A stretch of DNA of 64,000 nucleotides from Shewanella mesophila. Its GTDB lineage: Bacteria > Pseudomonadota > Gammaproteobacteria > Enterobacterales > Shewanellaceae. The notes below the pieces were generated by a model. That model did no database searches and had not been told where the DNA came from. It saw only the letters and a list, made by a program, of their open reading frames with translations. Below, one piece after another: positions 37,701 to 46,735 of this stretch. The stretch lies in contig NZ_CP080421.1 in the NCBI RefSeq assembly GCF_019457515.1, positions 3,348,001 through 3,412,000 of the forward strand. Reading direction: 5' to 3'. The first letter of the stretch is position 1; every line of letters starts with the position of its first letter. The translations under genes were made by a program, and so were the position numbers.

Positions 37701-38978
37701 ATCACCGGCGTCGGTGCAGAGCAGATAACCTTGCTTGCCAAGATGATCGGCACAGCCCAAAAGACGGCGATCTATTATGCTATGGGGATAACCCAACACA
37801 CGAGTGGACATGACAATGTTACCGCCATCGCTAACTTACAACTGCTCTGCGGTAATATCGGGGTTGCAGGTGCAGGGATTAATCCACTGCGCGGCCAGAG
37901 TAACGTACAAGGTGCCTGTGATATGGGGGCACTGCCTAACTATTTTACTGGTTACCAGAAAGTCGACGATCCTCAAGTGCAAGACCGCTTCGCTAAAGCC
38001 TGGGACAACCAAGCCCTGCCATCGAAGGTTGGCATCGCCGCCACAGAGATGATGCACTCTCTGGCTCATGGGCAACTTAAAGCACTCTATGTCATGGGAG
38101 AGAACCCAGTACTGAGCGATCCCGATCAGGCTCATGTACTCAAAGGGTTAAAAAATGCTGAATTATTGATAGTTCAAGATATCTTCATGACAGAAACGGC
38201 TCAGCTTGCCGATGTCGTACTACCTGCGGCGAGCTTTGCCGAAAAACAGGGGCATTTCACCAACTCCGAACGCCGTGTTCAGCAATTGCAAGCGGCGATT
38301 CCCTCTCCCGGTATGGCACGCCTAGACTGGCAGATCATTAATGATATCGCGAATGAACTCGGCGCTGATTGGCAATATCAAGATGAACGCCAAATTTGGC
38401 ATGAGATCAATCAAGTCACACCACAATACCGCGGTATTAACTGGCAGAGTGTCGATGCATCTAACCCTGATAGCCGCCGAGGGGTCCAGTGGCCTTGCCC
38501 AAGTGAAGGGCATCCTGGTACGCCGATTCTACATACTGAGGAGTTTACTCGCGGCAGAGCGATAATGAAGCCTGTTGGCTATCGATTGCCTGCCGAAATG
38601 CCCTGTGAAGATTACCCTTTTATTCTGTCTACTGGGCGGCTTCTGGAACAGTTCCATACAGGAACGCTGACCCGAAAAACAGATGGTTTAAACCAATTAG
38701 CGACACCAAGGGTGATGATATCGGCCTTCGACGCCGATAAACTCCAGCTAGCCAACGGCGATATGTTAACGCTTTCGACTCGGCGCGGGACGATTAAGAT
38801 TGCCGCCTTCGTGACTAAACGAGCCCAAGCTGGCGTATTGTTTCTGCCGTTCCACTTTGCCGAGGCGGCAGCCAATAAGCTCACCAATAATGTGCTCGAC
38901 CCTGTGGCCAAAATTCCTGAGTTTAAGATCTGCGCGGTGAAAGTTGAAAAAGCTAAGCCTATAGTTAAAACAACATAG
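34761..38978 (+). CDS. Formate dehydrogenase-like fusion: ferredoxin, GltD-like flavoprotein, ferredoxins, molybdopterin domain
   Basis: 1405 residues. Order: 2Fe-2S ferredoxin (about 1-80); a GltD-type alpha-helical Fe-S segment with Cys groups (CEAPCQQACPAG, GRVCPAFCESACRRG); an FAD fold (GSGPAG, 201-206); an NAD(P)H fold (GGGNTA, 331-336); two 4Fe-4S groups (C629-C639, C684-C694); and a molybdopterin FdhF/FdhA domain with its 4Fe-4S at C720, C723, C727, C757. The predicted molybdenum ligand is C848 in HCARLCHAS, encoded by TGT, so it is not a selenoprotein. The parts suggest a one-chain NAD(P)-coupled formate oxidation or CO2 reduction. No separate beta subunit or accessory gene is nearby. 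The soluble chain lacks an export signal. Confidence 0.87.
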   Translation: MITLTIDGRTVTAKRGENLLQCATNSGIAIPSLCHQGMQTDGKQECGLCYVETTDGSGNMATIKACETRITETVSVITHSAALSKIRQASLKHLLSDHFADCEAPCQQACPAGVDVQSYLFQIAQGNHREAVKIIKETLPLPLSIGRVCPAFCESACRRGELDEPLAIRQLKRHAADIDLQGDSYIPNRSPSTGKKVAIVGSGPAGISAGFYLSNAGHEVTLYEAMPKAGGWLRYGIPEYRLPKAILDQEIELLCKNGMNIQTDTRLGKDIHLSGLLDAFDAVCLAIGAQKAVPMNYPGVELDGCYLGVDYLKDHCTNKHYITGKKVAVIGGGNTAIDCARTALREGAEVTLVYRRTRDEMPAEDYEIEEAEHEGVRFYFLTNPIENHADSNGRINSVTLEKMALGEADASGRRSPKATGETFVEDFDTVIPAVSQTPDMEFLGHPKSLLSTGEVALTRWNTFSGCEHTMSSGIEKLFVLGDSRTGPATAVAAVADGKKAAEAIEKQLNGQLVCGLTQTSFNSEKRSQAPLNLSHFPQRLKQQKATMAELSIDERQQNFDEIELGFSDEIAIAEAARCLECGCQANTDCKLRDYASEYRIDSKTLDSEQHRHFVQDSSTPFINFDPNRCISCGACVAMCHQQAGHNAISFEADSYLAIPQGASQSTLRQAPRAGFNVTMADSQCVQCGNCVQVCPTGALTDARDKTQGRKAALKQTSTICTYCGIGCGITLHTDPANDKILHVSGNAASPVNEGMLCVKGRFGFDFVNSNERLTTPLLRKQGRLVEVSWDEAISHIASKLKQIKVQHGSDAIAGLASAKATNEDNYLFQKLFRSVIGTNNIDHCARLCHASTVTALQDSLGSGAMTNDIPSIKESDLIFILGSDTEAAHPIIASKIKQAVDQHGARLVVADPKRVSIADKAELYLCHRPGSDVMLLNALMQQIITNNWHDLDYIERRVDGYSELYKEVMKPDYSLENAALITGVGAEQITLLAKMIGTAQKTAIYYAMGITQHTSGHDNVTAIANLQLLCGNIGVAGAGINPLRGQSNVQGACDMGALPNYFTGYQKVDDPQVQDRFAKAWDNQALPSKVGIAATEMMHSLAHGQLKALYVMGENPVLSDPDQAHVLKGLKNAELLIVQDIFMTETAQLADVVLPAASFAEKQGHFTNSERRVQQLQAAIPSPGMARLDWQIINDIANELGADWQYQDERQIWHEINQVTPQYRGINWQSVDASNPDSRRGVQWPCPSEGHPGTPILHTEEFTRGRAIMKPVGYRLPAEMPCEDYPFILSTGRLLEQFHTGTLTRKTDGLNQLATPRVMISAFDADKLQLANGDMLTLSTRRGTIKIAAFVTKRAQAGVLFLPFHFAEAAANKLTNNVLDPVAKIPEFKICAVKVEKAKPIVKTT

Positions 38979-39006
38979 CGAAGCGTATAGTTAAAACAGA
39001 GCAGCG
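38955..39006 (+). repeat. 26-bp imperfect tandem duplication over the end of the fusion gene
   Basis: Two units starting AAGC-TATAGTTAAAACA, at 38955-38980 and 38981-39006. The stop codon lies in the first unit, so the duplication lies mostly in the 3' untranslated part. Confidence 0.75.
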
Positions 39007-39037
39007 GAACTTGTCGCTGAACGAAATCCCCCAAACC

Positions 39038-39067
39038 AAAAGGCCGCTATTAAGATAGCGGCCTTTG
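39038..39067. terminator. Bidirectional terminator between the fusion gene and the chemoreceptor
   Basis: Stem AAAGGCCGCTAT / ATAGCGGCCTTT with a TAAG loop between convergent genes. Confidence 0.88.
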
Positions 39068-39086
39068 CTTATGCTTGAGAGTGCGA

Positions 39087-40751
39087 CTAGACCTTAAACT
39101 GGCCCACTAGCTTATCTAAGTTACGCCCTTCATTGGCCAAACCTTGGCTAATATCTGATGCACTGTTACTCGACTGCAAGAGTTCATTAACGATATCTTG
39201 GATAGCAAATACGTTACGGTTAATCTCTTCTGTAACGGAACTTTGTTCTGTCGCTGCAGTGGCAATTTGGGTACTCATGTCATTAATAGAGGTCACTGCC
39301 GAGGTTACTGCACCTAAACTATCGGAAATCGCCCGCGATGAGGTTACCGAACGGTGACAACTCTGCTGACTCGACTCCATGCTGCTTACCGCCAGAGACA
39401 CCAGGTTGTGAAGTTCAGACAACATCTCATTAATCTCTAGGGTACTCGCTTGGGTTCGACTTGCTAAACTTCTCACCTCGTCAGCGACCACCGCAAATCC
39501 TCGCCCTTGCTCTCCCGCTCTCGCAGCCTCAATCGCCGCATTAAGCGCAAGTAAATTAGTTTGTTCGGCAATACCACCGATAACACTAAGTACACTATTA
39601 ATTCTCTGGGACTGCTCATTGAGGGAATTAATATGATTGGCTGCGGTATCGATTTCAGACATTAAGTTAGACACTTCATGCAAGGAGCTATCGACACACT
39701 GTTGGGCATTGCTCACATCATCTGTCGCGGCATGGGTCGCCTCAGCAACTTGAGAAGTATTCATTGCCACTTCAGATGCTGTCGCGGACATCTCTGTAAT
39801 AGCGGTAACAACTTGGTCGGTTTCATTATTGTGACTAATCAACTGAGCAGCCATAGCGGCAGTTTGCACTGAAATATTGTCGGCACCGCCTTTGACTTCT
39901 ATCGTTGCTCTGGCGACATCTTTGATGATCCCTTGCAGCTTATCGACAAATTGGTTAAATGCCCTCCCCAGCATAGCAATTTCGTCACTGCCATGAACAT
40001 TTAAACGCTTAGTTAAATCCCCCTCGCCTTTAGCAATATCTTCAAGGTTTTGTACCATATTGTGTATTGGATTAACCATGCGTTGTGCAGCCACTAAAAT
40101 AACCACCGCTGTTACCGCGACCAAAATAAATGCGATGAAAATAATCATCATCGTTTTATCATTCATATGTTGAGTCATCACATCGCGGTAACTATCGACC
40201 TGAGCATCGATATCATCGGTATAAGCACCTGTTCCCAAGATCCACTCTTTACCAGGGACCGTGGCGGAATAGCCAATTTTTGGTACTAGGCCAGTCACCC
40301 CAGGCTTAGAATAATCATAATTAAAGAATCCATCACTGCGCTTAGCCGAATCGATAAGTCCCGCAACAATTTTCTTACCATTAGGGTCAGTCATGCCGAT
40401 TTGCGCAGTCCCTTCTAAGGCGGGTTTTGTAGCATGAAAACGGTTAAAACCATCGAAATCGTAAATGAAGAAATAGCCAGCGGTGCCGAACCTGACATTA
40501 CGTAGCGCGTTATTGACATCCCCCGCAGAACCGAGACTTAACTGATGTTCAACGATATCTAATGCAATATCGACTTGATCCTTTAGCTGGGCCTTACGTT
40601 CGTTATAGAGACTATCTCGAAAAGTGTTCATGTTCTCTTCGAGGGAATTAGATTCAAGGTTATAGGTAATCGATACCAGAAATAAAAAACTTAAAATCAA
40701 GGGTAATAATGCAAAAACCAGTAGCTTATTCTTCATTCTTAATTGCCACAT
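39087..40751 (-). CDS. Methyl-accepting chemotaxis protein with Cache sensor domain
   Basis: 554 residues from the ATG at 40751, chosen for CAGGAGAG just upstream. TM1 (about 10-30), an extracellular sCache_2-type domain (about 35-190, with [23 protein letters not shown]), TM2 (about 200-225), HAMP, and a cytoplasmic signalling domain with the conserved hairpin tip [20 protein letters not shown] and [15 protein letters not shown]. It passes ligand signals to CheA/CheW at the cell pole. There is no C-terminal methyl-transferase pentapeptide. The ligand is probably a small organic acid, by family only. Confidence 0.92.
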   Translation of the reverse strand: MWQLRMKNKLLVFALLPLILSFLFLVSITYNLESNSLEENMNTFRDSLYNERKAQLKDQVDIALDIVEHQLSLGSAGDVNNALRNVRFGTAGYFFIYDFDGFNRFHATKPALEGTAQIGMTDPNGKKIVAGLIDSAKRSDGFFNYDYSKPGVTGLVPKIGYSATVPGKEWILGTGAYTDDIDAQVDSYRDVMTQHMNDKTMMIIFIAFILVAVTAVVILVAAQRMVNPIHNMVQNLEDIAKGEGDLTKRLNVHGSDEIAMLGRAFNQFVDKLQGIIKDVARATIEVKGGADNISVQTAAMAAQLISHNNETDQVVTAITEMSATASEVAMNTSQVAEATHAATDDVSNAQQCVDSSLHEVSNLMSEIDTAANHINSLNEQSQRINSVLSVIGGIAEQTNLLALNAAIEAARAGEQGRGFAVVADEVRSLASRTQASTLEINEMLSELHNLVSLAVSSMESSQQSCHRSVTSSRAISDSLGAVTSAVTSINDMSTQIATAATEQSSVTEEINRNVFAIQDIVNELLQSSNSASDISQGLANEGRNLDKLVGQFKV

Positions 40752-40915
40752 TTTTCTCTCCTGCCAGAAGTGATACATCTATAAACTAAAATATAGCTAA
40801 TAAATACAAATGTCAGTGATTATTTATCGTGAAGTTGTAATAGATCAACAATTTGATAAATGGTTATCTTATCGGCAGGTGTTGAGATATGTGGTTAGAG
40901 AGGTTTAGTTATTAG

Positions 40916-40949
40916 AAAAAAGCCGGCCTCCTATCCTTAGGGGGCCAGC
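40916..40949 (-). terminator. Terminator downstream of the subtilase gene
   Basis: On the minus strand, GGCCCCCTA / TAGGAGGCC with one mismatch, followed by GGCTTTTTT. Confidence 0.75.
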
Positions 40950-40983
40950 AATAACTTATTAAGCTATGACGAACACAAGCTAA

Positions 40984-43900
40984 TTAGGCTTTTGTTACTT
41001 TACGCTTACGGCGTGCGCCAGCTAGCATCATCATCAACAATGCGGTAAAACCGAGCGCACCACCATCGTCTTTAACTTTAACTTCGACTTCTGGTTTGGT
41101 CTCTGGCTCAGGCTGTGGCTCGACGCCATCTGACTCAACGGTCAGCATGAAGCTGGTCGATGCCGCATCGCTTGGGTTTTCCACGTCGCTTACGGTAACC
41201 GTGACTTCCACTTCACCATAGAAGTTCTCTTCTGGAGTGATGGTGATTTCGCTGCCCGAAGTATGGCCATCGACCACGGCGGTAATGTGCTCACCGCTGA
41301 CGGTGATCTGGTTGACGCTGTTTTGCTCATCGGCGTACATAACAGTGATACCTTCCAGACTTGTGTTCTCGGCAACACTCTGATCGACGATGGCGCCCAG
41401 GGTGATGTTAGAGGCAACACTGACTGTGTGGCTCATGCTGATATCGGCCATGCCTTCGACCTGGCTGACGGCATTGACGGTAAGATCCTGACCGGCGGCA
41501 TTGTCTTTAACGCGAGTCCAGGCGGTCACCTCGAACTGTGAGGACTCAGGCCCCATATAGTCGTAACAGATCACTAGGCCGTCAGATAACTTCTTATCCA
41601 GCTCACCATAGCTAAACTGCTCACCCAGATACTTCTGCAGCGGTCCATAGGCATAGACGCCGCCTCTAAAGCCTTGAATACCGATAGAGCCTCGGCCATC
41701 TTGGCCACCGAAATCTAGGTTGTCATAGGCCATCATCATCTCATACTCACCGTCGCCATGGCGGGTGTTGACGTTGAAGATCAACTCGAAGTCGAATCTG
41801 TCATCCAACTCTTCCCACTGGTAGACACGGTTAGCATCACGACCTGCTGGCAGATATGAACGGGCATTATCGTATTCCAGGATAGCCCAACCAGTTTGCG
41901 TGCTGGCAATCGAGATACCTGAGCGCTCGCTAAAGCTATTGACCAATGGCGCCGACAAGATAGCTTTTGGCGCACTAGGGTCGAGCACCTCGAAACCGCG
42001 CCACATCATGCCGATCGTCTCATACGGGAAGTTGTTGTATGGGAAGATGTCATGATATGGGAAGAAGAAAGGCTGGCCTTCCCATAGCGAGACTATGCCG
42101 TGGGCATGGATATCCAGCACATTCTGCTTGCCGACGTTAAGCTTTTCGCTGTTGTTATACAGGTGGAAACTGTCATAACGACCACCGAAGATCACATCGA
42201 TTGGCAGTACGATGCCGTTGCGAGTCAGGATGTTATTGTCTTTACCAGTGATGGCACGACCATTGGCTCCATACTCAACTGGCGCAAAGCCACTAAACAT
42301 TGGATAGATACGGAACTCTTCGAGATCCACATAGCCACCTGGGTTGCTGTTACCAAAGTCTGGCGTGCGGCACATGGCATCTTCCAGGTTAGTGGTCACC
42401 TTGTAGCTGGCTTCCATATCTGCCGTGTTAGGCTGGACACCGCTAATGGTTAACTTGCCATCTTCTAAGGTGATGTCTGTGACTATCTCTTTCGATGAGG
42501 TCAATACATCTTCCACATTCAGGCTTAGGCCTGCAGGGATGTCGGCGCTAATGGTAAAGGCGCGATCGACACCACTGTCGTTAGGCTGAACCTCGAAGGT
42601 AAAAGGTACTTGCTCACCCAGATGTGCACCGGTTTGCGGTACATCCAGATGTACGTCATCGATACCACGCTCAAGCTTGAAGGCGACCTTGCCTATGTTG
42701 CCGGCGTTGATCTCTGAGGTGCCAAAGTCGAGCAGTGAGTAATACACATCGCCTTCAACCATCTCAGGCATGTTCCAGTTAACCTGAATGTCTACAGGCT
42801 CCTGACCATTGCTGGCGGATACTTCCAGGCTCATGTTAGATGCCACAGTGTCAGTGACTACGGTTGTCGCAAACTGGAAGGTCTCTTCCATCGCGTCATA
42901 GTAGTTGTTCTGAGCCGTACCCTCTCTATTGTTGTAGAAGATCGCCCAATATTGGCCCTCTTCCGGCTCGTTGATATTACAGAAGTTGTCGTACTGGATG
43001 TGGTTAGACACACAGAGTAACTCTTCAAACGGATCCGCCTGGCCATTACCGTTATAGTCTTTACCCACATAAACGATTAGGTTACCGACATCTAAGGTAC
43101 CTTCCAGCTCACTCTCTGTGGTACCGAAAGATTCCACCATCAAGCGACGGGCATTAGCAGGCACATCGATCATCTCGACGTGGGTGGCCTCATCCAGGCG
43201 CTCCTCCATAGGCACAGTCATGTCGGCTGTAGAGCTCCATGGGAAATTACCATCATCATCCTTTGGCAAGGTGATGGTTTTCACATCGGCCTTCACAGGT
43301 GCAAAGATACGGCCATGGATGTTGTCGCCTTCCGGCAGGCTGATCCCCTTGATGATGGCATTGCCATCGTTACGATGAGCCGTTGCTGCCAGACGTCCAG
43401 GCATGCCGTTCTTGTCATACTTGAAGACCACAGGCCAGTGCGCCTCTGACGCATTGCCACTGGTTTCGGTGAAGATTAAGTTTGAATGCAGTTCAACTTC
43501 CGCATTACTGAACCAATCCTGGGTATCCATGATCGAGGCCTCGACCACGATATCCATGGATTCACCGGCTTCGAGAGTAAACTCGCTCGGCGTTACCTTG
43601 ATAGACACACCGTTTTGCGCCATCTGTGAACGTGAATCGAATGCCCAGTTGAGCACATCATCATGGGTCACACTCCAGCTACCGGCCGTGGTGGCCTTGA
43701 TGGTACGGATCCACTGACACTTTGGCTTACACTCAAAATTCACCAGCTGTGGAATGTTGAGCTTATGCACCGCGCCACCGTTTTGCGGATCGGCAGCCTT
43801 GAAGTTCTCGGCTGTCTCGTCCAGGACAAAACCTGCCTTGGCCGCGTTAGCCACATTGATACGACCGGTACCGGCACGGTAAGTCGAGGCCAGTGCCACA

Positions 43901-46119
43901 TCACCGTTTTCATCATCGAGTCTGTGATACTGCACCTTGTTCTCGGCAGTCATTGCCAGCGCAGACTGGATCTCGGTAGCGCTCCAGTCCGGCTTGGCCT
44001 GCTTAAGCAGTGCCATGGCACCGGCAACATGCGGCGAGGCCATCGAGGTGCCGCTTAAGAAGGCGAAGTCACCAGATGCGCCACCACTGACAAACGGATG
44101 CTCATCGGCAAAGGCGGCGTAGATGTTCACGCCAGGCGCCGCAACCGCAGGGATTAGGGCTTCAGGCGTCGAAGAACTCGGACCACGTGACGAGAAGGCG
44201 GCTAACCAGTCGGCGCGCTCAGGATCCAGATCGCGATCGATAATGGTCTCAGAGATGGTCAACACATGGTCGCTACCTTTAGCCAACCAATCACTCAGGC
44301 CGTAACCAGACATACCGTTGTCCCAGCGACCGTCCCACTCCTGCTTGGTGATATGGATACTCGGCACCGAGTAGGCCGCGGTCGCGACGATAGCGTCGGC
44401 ATTGGCATAGTTGTACATGATCATACCGTCGGCGCCGCCCGCCAGGATATTATCTGCCTTGGCGCTACGGGCAATACCGTTTGGATCGTCTAGACTATTT
44501 CGCTTACACACTACGATCACATCGGTTGGATTGCCGCCAGAATCGGTCAGGTCAAAAGTGCCCGCCGGGAACGGCTCGCCACAATACTCATCACCATAGT
44601 CGCTGGCCTTCACCACCATGCCAGTTACCGAGCTGGTGTTTACCGCACCGCCAACAATCTCACTCCAGCGGGGCATTTCGGCACCGCCCATTGGATCGAC
44701 AAGCTTGGTCTCGACCAAAATCTCACGTGAGTGAGTGCTCGCCGCCACATTCATCAGCCAAGGAGAGGCATGATCGATGGCGCCGAAATATTCTTTATAA
44801 CCCTGAGGCTGACCCGAGTTACCCGCCGCGGCCGCCACAGAGATACCTGCTTCGCGTGCAGACAGGAACGCCAGTTCCACATCATCGCTCCACGGGTGAG
44901 AATCCTGACCACCGATAGAGAAGTTAATCACATCCACGCCATCGCTGATGGCATCTTCGATACCGGCGATCAGTGCTTCACCCGGACAGCCAGGGTTAAG
45001 TTCATTCGATGGATGACATACCTGATAAGAGATGATGTTGGCGTGGGGTGCCACACCGCTCATGCGCGGGAAGAGCGACTCTTTTATCACATCGCCGTCG
45101 CTGACCGCACCGCGTGCCGGGTTAACAAAATCCACATCCAGCAACACGTTACCCGCCGCCGTGGAGGCCACGTGAGAGCCGTGGCCCTGGTAGTCTTCAC
45201 CTACGGCTGGGCGGGTATCACCATAGACACCGCTGGTGAAATTATCTGTGATCACTGGGTATGAGCGAACGCCAATAAGCTTGTCGTTACACATAGCCTC
45301 AAAACCCTCTTTGGTACAGTCGCCCACATACTGGCCGGCTCCCCAAGGGTTGGTATGGTCGTAACCGTCATCGCCAACATCGGCAAATGAACGGTGATCT
45401 GAGTTAATCCCAGTATCAACAATACCCACGATCACATTTTCGCCTTTGTAAGGCACAGAATCGGTAGCAGTACCGGTCCATAACTTATCAGCTTGGATTA
45501 GTTCTGGACCCGCATCTGAGAATAGTTCATAGTTTTTTGAGCGACGAACAGACGCCACACTGCCCATTTGAGCAACACGCTGCGCTTCTGCTTGCGTCAT
45601 CATCATCGAGAAACCGTTTACCGCATTGGTAAACTGTTGGCGAACGTCACGATCACCTAAGGTTGAACCAATTTCTGATATGAGTTGTTGTTGTTTTTGC
45701 AGAAGTTGATTGCGATAGGTCTTGATCTCATTGTTCACAGGCTTACCAGCCACAAAGAGCTTACCATCGGTAGACTTATTAGCGATTGATTTTTCGCCAG
45801 AATTACCCATATTAAGCAGCGTAGCGCCCGCTTGTGCTAATGGCTGCTGATGTAATCTAACAATATAAACATGCTCACCCATCAGCCCATCTTCGATGAC
45901 GAACTTACTTTCTTGACGATTAATTTGAACATTCAATCCATCATTTTGTAGCAAGCTATCACTCTGTTTTGGCCCAGCATTAAGTTGCTTAGCCTGCTCT
46001 GCAGTGATGTTAAGAGGCTGAAGCTTATGAACTTCTCCTCCTGATAGGGCAGCGGCTTGTGCCATACTCGCGCTATAGAGCGCGGCGGCAACTGCCGTTA
46101 CTAATGTTTTCACCTTCAT
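40984..46119 (-). CDS. Giant subtilisin-like (S8) serine protease with GlyGly-CTERM
   Basis: 1711 residues from ATG 46119 (AGGTGG upstream; a GTG four codons earlier is an alternative). Signal peptide, propeptide (I9-like, about 70-190), then the S8 domain with Asp D235 (IVDTGINSDHR), the HGSHVAS motif (H313) and Ser S692 (SGTSMASPHVAGA). A PA-type insert lies between His and Ser. Beta-rich Ig/cadherin-like domains follow to about residue 1650, then GGALGFTALLMMMLAGARRKR, the GlyGly-CTERM tail processed by rhombosortase and coupled to type II secretion. It is probably a secreted or surface protease. The middle is visibly richer in GC than the first 600 bases. It diverges from the mipA operon. 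Confidence 0.9.
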   Translation of the reverse strand: MKVKTLVTAVAAALYSASMAQAAALSGGEVHKLQPLNITAEQAKQLNAGPKQSDSLLQNDGLNVQINRQESKFVIEDGLMGEHVYIVRLHQQPLAQAGATLLNMGNSGEKSIANKSTDGKLFVAGKPVNNEIKTYRNQLLQKQQQLISEIGSTLGDRDVRQQFTNAVNGFSMMMTQAEAQRVAQMGSVASVRRSKNYELFSDAGPELIQADKLWTGTATDSVPYKGENVIVGIVDTGINSDHRSFADVGDDGYDHTNPWGAGQYVGDCTKEGFEAMCNDKLIGVRSYPVITDNFTSGVYGDTRPAVGEDYQGHGSHVASTAAGNVLLDVDFVNPARGAVSDGDVIKESLFPRMSGVAPHANIISYQVCHPSNELNPGCPGEALIAGIEDAISDGVDVINFSIGGQDSHPWSDDVELAFLSAREAGISVAAAAGNSGQPQGYKEYFGAIDHASPWLMNVAASTHSREILVETKLVDPMGGAEMPRWSEIVGGAVNTSSVTGMVVKASDYGDEYCGEPFPAGTFDLTDSGGNPTDVIVVCKRNSLDDPNGIARSAKADNILAGGADGMIMYNYANADAIVATAAYSVPSIHITKQEWDGRWDNGMSGYGLSDWLAKGSDHVLTISETIIDRDLDPERADWLAAFSSRGPSSSTPEALIPAVAAPGVNIYAAFADEHPFVSGGASGDFAFLSGTSMASPHVAGAMALLKQAKPDWSATEIQSALAMTAENKVQYHRLDDENGDVALASTYRAGTGRINVANAAKAGFVLDETAENFKAADPQNGGAVHKLNIPQLVNFECKPKCQWIRTIKATTAGSWSVTHDDVLNWAFDSRSQMAQNGVSIKVTPSEFTLEAGESMDIVVEASIMDTQDWFSNAEVELHSNLIFTETSGNASEAHWPVVFKYDKNGMPGRLAATAHRNDGNAIIKGISLPEGDNIHGRIFAPVKADVKTITLPKDDDGNFPWSSTADMTVPMEERLDEATHVEMIDVPANARRLMVESFGTTESELEGTLDVGNLIVYVGKDYNGNGQADPFEELLCVSNHIQYDNFCNINEPEEGQYWAIFYNNREGTAQNNYYDAMEETFQFATTVVTDTVASNMSLEVSASNGQEPVDIQVNWNMPEMVEGDVYYSLLDFGTSEINAGNIGKVAFKLERGIDDVHLDVPQTGAHLGEQVPFTFEVQPNDSGVDRAFTISADIPAGLSLNVEDVLTSSKEIVTDITLEDGKLTISGVQPNTADMEASYKVTTNLEDAMCRTPDFGNSNPGGYVDLEEFRIYPMFSGFAPVEYGANGRAITGKDNNILTRNGIVLPIDVIFGGRYDSFHLYNNSEKLNVGKQNVLDIHAHGIVSLWEGQPFFFPYHDIFPYNNFPYETIGMMWRGFEVLDPSAPKAILSAPLVNSFSERSGISIASTQTGWAILEYDNARSYLPAGRDANRVYQWEELDDRFDFELIFNVNTRHGDGEYEMMMAYDNLDFGGQDGRGSIGIQGFRGGVYAYGPLQKYLGEQFSYGELDKKLSDGLVICYDYMGPESSQFEVTAWTRVKDNAAGQDLTVNAVSQVEGMADISMSHTVSVASNITLGAIVDQSVAENTSLEGITVMYADEQNSVNQITVSGEHITAVVDGHTSGSEITITPEENFYGEVEVTVTVSDVENPSDAASTSFMLTVESDGVEPQPEPETKPEVEVKVKDDGGALGFTALLMMMLAGARRKRKVTKA

Positions 46120-46230
46120 GAAACTATCCACCTTTTAAGTTATTACCTGATGAGATTTGTTTTTTTGCATATATATTCACCAGCGAAATAACATATAATC
46201 ATGTTGTTAAACGAAAACGGCAGTGGTTTG

Positions 46231-46245
46231 ATGTAGCATTTTGTA
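46231..46245 (+). promoter_or_regulatory. Candidate response-regulator box 1 (subtilase side)
   Basis: ATGTAGCATTTTGTA: TGTA, six bases, TGTA, a direct repeat with 10-bp spacing as in OmpR/PhoB-family operators. It lies about 112 bp before the subtilase start and matches box 2 at 14 of 15 positions. Confidence 0.5.
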
Positions 46246-46640
46246 TAACTGTTAAAAAAGAAACATTAAATCAACAATTAAGGATTTGTAGCGATACACA
46301 CCTAACATCCACTTATAAAAACTTCCAACTAAAACAATAAAAACAAAAGAATAGAAACCAAAACGATGGAGGTAACACTGGCGGGGCAATGTTAAAAAAC
46401 CACTAACATTAGCTAATAAAACCGAGACTGGATGTCACTATATCTATTAAACTACTATGGTTAAGATGCATTGACACATAATGGTTACCTCAATCAATAG
46501 AGGAAAGGTGATGATATATTTATGCAGAAATGTTTAATTGATTACGCTGAGTTTCCATCATAAGTTAACTAACAGATTGATATATAGAAGCTAACAGCGA
46601 AACACAGCTAGCTTTATGGATCGGCATAGCGCAACACCTA

Positions 46641-46655
46641 ATGTATCATTTTGTA
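46641..46655 (+). promoter_or_regulatory. Candidate response-regulator box 2 (mipA side)
   Basis: ATGTATCATTTTGTA, about 80 bp before the mipA-like ATG, in the region expected for an activator box over the -35. Near-identical to box 1 in the same orientation on the plus strand. Confidence 0.5.
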
Positions 46656-46735
46656 CGCTCACGGATATTTTTACAGACTTTTAACTTAAGATCGTTTTAG
46701 ATTCATACATGCTGTTTTAGGATTTAGATAAAATC

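Larger units (their letters stand above)
46120..46735. other. Divergent control region of the subtilase and the mipA operon
   Basis: No ORF seen. It contains two copies of a 15-bp motif (46231-46245 and 46641-46655), one near each end. The rest is AT-rich without further clear structure. Confidence 0.6.

Noticed and set aside
43660..45264. Long open frames on the plus strand opposite the subtilase gene
   Set aside because: They lie fully inside the protease coding region, have no ribosome sites, no recognisable domains, and come from its GC-rich codon use.
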